A stretch of 62,000 nt of DNA from Phoronis australis (Eukaryota; Phoronida; Phoronidae): the NCBI GenBank assembly GCA_002633005.1, contig NMRA01000192.1, forward strand, positions 538,644 to 600,643, read 5' to 3'. A program made the position numbers and the translations under genes. Under the pieces are notes generated by a model. It saw nothing but the letters and a program-made list of their open reading frames with translations, did not search any database and was not told where the DNA came from. How positions within the stretch are numbered: position 1 is the stretch's first letter; every line of letters begins with the position of its first letter. Shown one piece after another: positions 59,979-62,000 of this stretch.

Positions 59979-60075
59979 GACCTCGCTAAAAAGCAAGACC
60001 TCGCGAGACTACGTGACAACATTGCCGTGTATTTTAAACGAGAACACGCGATTTTGGCTAGATTTTAGCGAGGTC
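59979..60075. repeat. Inverted repeat, 13-bp arms
   Basis: GACCTCGCTAAAA (59979-59991) and TTTTAGCGAGGTC (60063-60075) are exact complements, with a spacer of about 71 bp. GAGGTCCTA-type strings from this unit recur near 54750. Confidence 0.7.
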
Positions 60076-61059
60076 CTAATGTAGGTCCTGGAGTTACTGA
60101 GCTCTATACGGGTGTAAGTTAAAGCGTCTATAAACCGCCTTCCAACACAAAAAAACAACTTTGATTTTAGACCACTTGCCGTTATGAAAACGGTTTCAAA
60201 TTGTTCATTAGTCCAAGTGGAGGTGATTTCAGTGTTCAACAGATCTAACAGATCGATAGACAAGTGCTTAAGATCACTGAAGTACAATCTTTGACATTTT
60301 ACGCTTGAGCGAATACACGATGCGTCTATTTCACTTTTGTGCTCGATAGCACTGTGGTTTGCGTAGATGACTCTAACACTAAGCGCTGCACTTGATGACC
60401 CGAGCAATAACGCTAGATGAGTCTCAACTCGAAATTTCCAGTTTTTCCTAGAAATCTCAATTTATGATTGGAGACTGTAGCTCGAATCAAGGGTTCCCAT
60501 CACGACGTGCGACCGTGGACAAAACGTTCATAAGCAAAAAAGGTAATGTACTCGAGAACAAATATTTAAAGACCCCTGGCCCAGTTACATCTAAAAAGTT
60601 ATACGCAGGATAACAACGTCATCGCATTTTCACGCTCCACATTGCCAACACTTTGTGTTGTCCAGTGGATAAGTTTTAGAGACTTTGTAAGCTGGTTTGT
60701 CACGACGTGGTCTCAAGAGGTAACGGGTTGTTAGTTCTTCCCAAACCCAGAAATCATTTCTCATGAGAGTAAGATGTAACATAACTAAGGCAAGAGTTTG
60801 CAACTTGGAATGAAGGCGAGCTTAGCATCTTTGAAACCAAAAGCATTGAAAATCGACTTGAGAGTTAGGGAAACCGACTTCTCCGTTTTCGGTCTTAATT
60901 TAGCCCACATTTCGGATTTAACTATGGCGAATTCTTAGCCTTAAGTCTTTTAAAGGTCACTGTTTATGAAACCTTTGGTAGATTTATTCCAGTGCAAAGT
61001 CTACTATAGCAAACCTGGGCCCGGTCTCTAATCTTTGTACTCGAAACGAACTCGATCAA
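60076..61059. other. Non-coding stretch
   Basis: A 132-codon minus ORF (60009-60407) has no recognisable domain. No gene is supported. Confidence 0.35.
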
Positions 61060-61593
61060 AATGATTGCCAACGAAATTACCATTCCCCTGACCATTCTGT
61101 TTAACAAACTACTTCAGCTAGGCATTTATCCATCTTCTTGGAAACATGGAATTATGGTCCCTATACACAAAAAGGCTGCAAAACTGAAATTTCAAATTAT
61201 CGCCCAATAACTTTACTTAGCACCCTGTCCAAAATCTTCGAGAAGATCATTGCTCAAAGTATTCTTACATTTCTCAAACAAAACAACTTGATCTATCATC
61301 GTCAATTTGTTTTTTTGCGTGGGAACAGCACCGTGGCACAACTTGTTGAAATAGTACATGAGATTCATTTACATTTTGAGAAGGGCGAGTGTCAGGTCCA
61401 TTTTTCTAGATATAGCTTCTGCTTTCGACTGTGTCCCTCACGACCTTCTACTTCACAAACTTCGATCCTATGGCATTACTGGTAATCTTTTAAACATGAT
61501 AACCTCATATCTCTCCGAAAGAACATACAGTGTTCGTGTCGACGGCGTACTTTCAACTTTATCCCCTCCTGGATTTGTAAACGCAGGTGTACC
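61060..61593 (+). pseudogene. LINE reverse transcriptase fragment, frameshifted, runs into gap
   Basis: Three frames each give part of a non-LTR reverse transcriptase in the right order. Frame one has ITIPLTILFNKLLQLGIYPSS, then WKHGIMVPIHKK. After a shift near 61170 it reads NYRPITLLSTLSKIFEKII, then a QF-F-R-ST-like stretch. After a shift near 61395 it reads FLDIASAFDCVPHDLLLHKL (motif A with the catalytic Asp), then YGITG, SYLSERTYSV and GVP at the gap edge. The order NYRPISLL, motif A, GVPQGS-like is typical of CR1/Jockey/L2 LINEs. The YxDD motif would lie in or beyond the gap. With two frameshifts this is a dead copy, unless these are sequencing errors next to the gap. Confidence 0.85.
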
Positions 61594-61979
61594 NNNNNNN
61601 NNNNNNNNNNNNNNNNNNNNNNNNNNNNNNNNNNNNNNNNNNNNNNNNNNNNNNNNNNNNNNNNNNNNNNNNNNNNNNNNNNNNNNNNNNNNNNNNNNNN
61701 NNNNNNNNNNNNNNNNNNNNNNNNNNNNNNNNNNNNNNNNNNNNNNNNNNNNNNNNNNNNNNNNNNNNNNNNNNNNNNNNNNNNNNNNNNNNNNNNNNNN
61801 NNNNNNNNNNNNNNNNNNNNNNNNNNNNNNNNNNNNNNNNNNNNNNNNNNNNNNNNNNNNNNNNNNNNNNNNNNNNNNNNNNNNNNNNNNNNNNNNNNNN
61901 NNNNNNNNNNNNNNNNNNNNNNNNNNNNNNNNNNNNNNNNNNNNNNNNNNNNNNNNNNNNNNNNNNNNNNNNNNNNNNN
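61594..61979. other. Assembly gap (386 N)
   Basis: Unresolved bases. The 21 bases after it carry no readable feature. Confidence 0.99.
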
Positions 61980-62000
61980 TCTCCAAACTGTAAATATGGT

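Noticed and set aside
61358-61993. Full-length ORFs through the second gap
   Set aside because: Only the part before 61594 is real sequence. It is described as a LINE reverse transcriptase; the minus frame is a shadow.

Overview
The window is animal nuclear DNA, most likely from a marine invertebrate (deuterostome or lophotrochozoan; I cannot name the species). Coding exons are few and far apart and have GT/AG introns. Non-coding DNA is AT-rich, and several classes of decayed eukaryotic transposon are present. The palindrome TACATGTA occurs about 30 times. Two long N gaps (29873-30264 and 61594-61979) and three single Ns (5064, 19782, 35885) show it is a draft scaffold.

The only convincing host genes are two-pore-domain potassium (K2P) channel sequences. 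On the minus strand, 1138-3752 holds a complete two-exon K2P gene (540 aa after splicing) with both pores (GYG and GLG), four membrane segments and a very long M2-M3 loop, as in TRESK/KCNK18 and nematode TWK channels. On the plus strand, 32087-32693 and 57560-58166 are two intact paralogous first exons, both 607 bases long. They encode the N-terminus, M1, the cap and half of pore 1, and stop at the same phase-1 donor inside the first pore glycine codon that the minus-strand gene uses. Each sits in a duplicated segment of about 2.2-2.4 kb that includes upstream and intronic DNA. An upstream block of about 125 bp is better conserved between the copies than the coding sequence. I see no second exon for either copy in the window. 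They may be alternative first exons of one gene, or two genes with long introns.

The rest is mainly transposon-derived. From left to right: a LINE endonuclease fragment (1-697, minus); a fold-back element (4441-4602); a broken THAP domain (5385-5631, minus); a Penelope-like reverse transcriptase with YVDG in place of YVDD (6090-6836); a broken C2H2-finger protein of an invertebrate repeat family (10500-11305, minus); a 5'-truncated CR1/L2-like LINE flanked by 100-bp direct repeats (15832-16727); a hairpin next to a 33-bp tandem array (18168-18445); a possible LINE 3' tail (22625-22900); a hammerhead-ribozyme-like fold (23581-23621, minus); a 1.69-kb element with TTAA target sites and a THAP relic (25237-26923); a short inverted-repeat element (29381-29536); a mariner copy with TA target sites and a foreign piece next to a single N (35409-36936); a family of about 75-bp GC-rich fold-backs (45273-45350, 59560-59682); a long inverted-repeat element (53464-53940); a 20-bp tandem array that changes orientation (56209-56488); and a frameshifted LINE reverse transcriptase (61060-61593). 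Simple repeats fill much of 37-50 kb. No rRNA, confident tRNA, CRISPR array or bacterial feature was seen.
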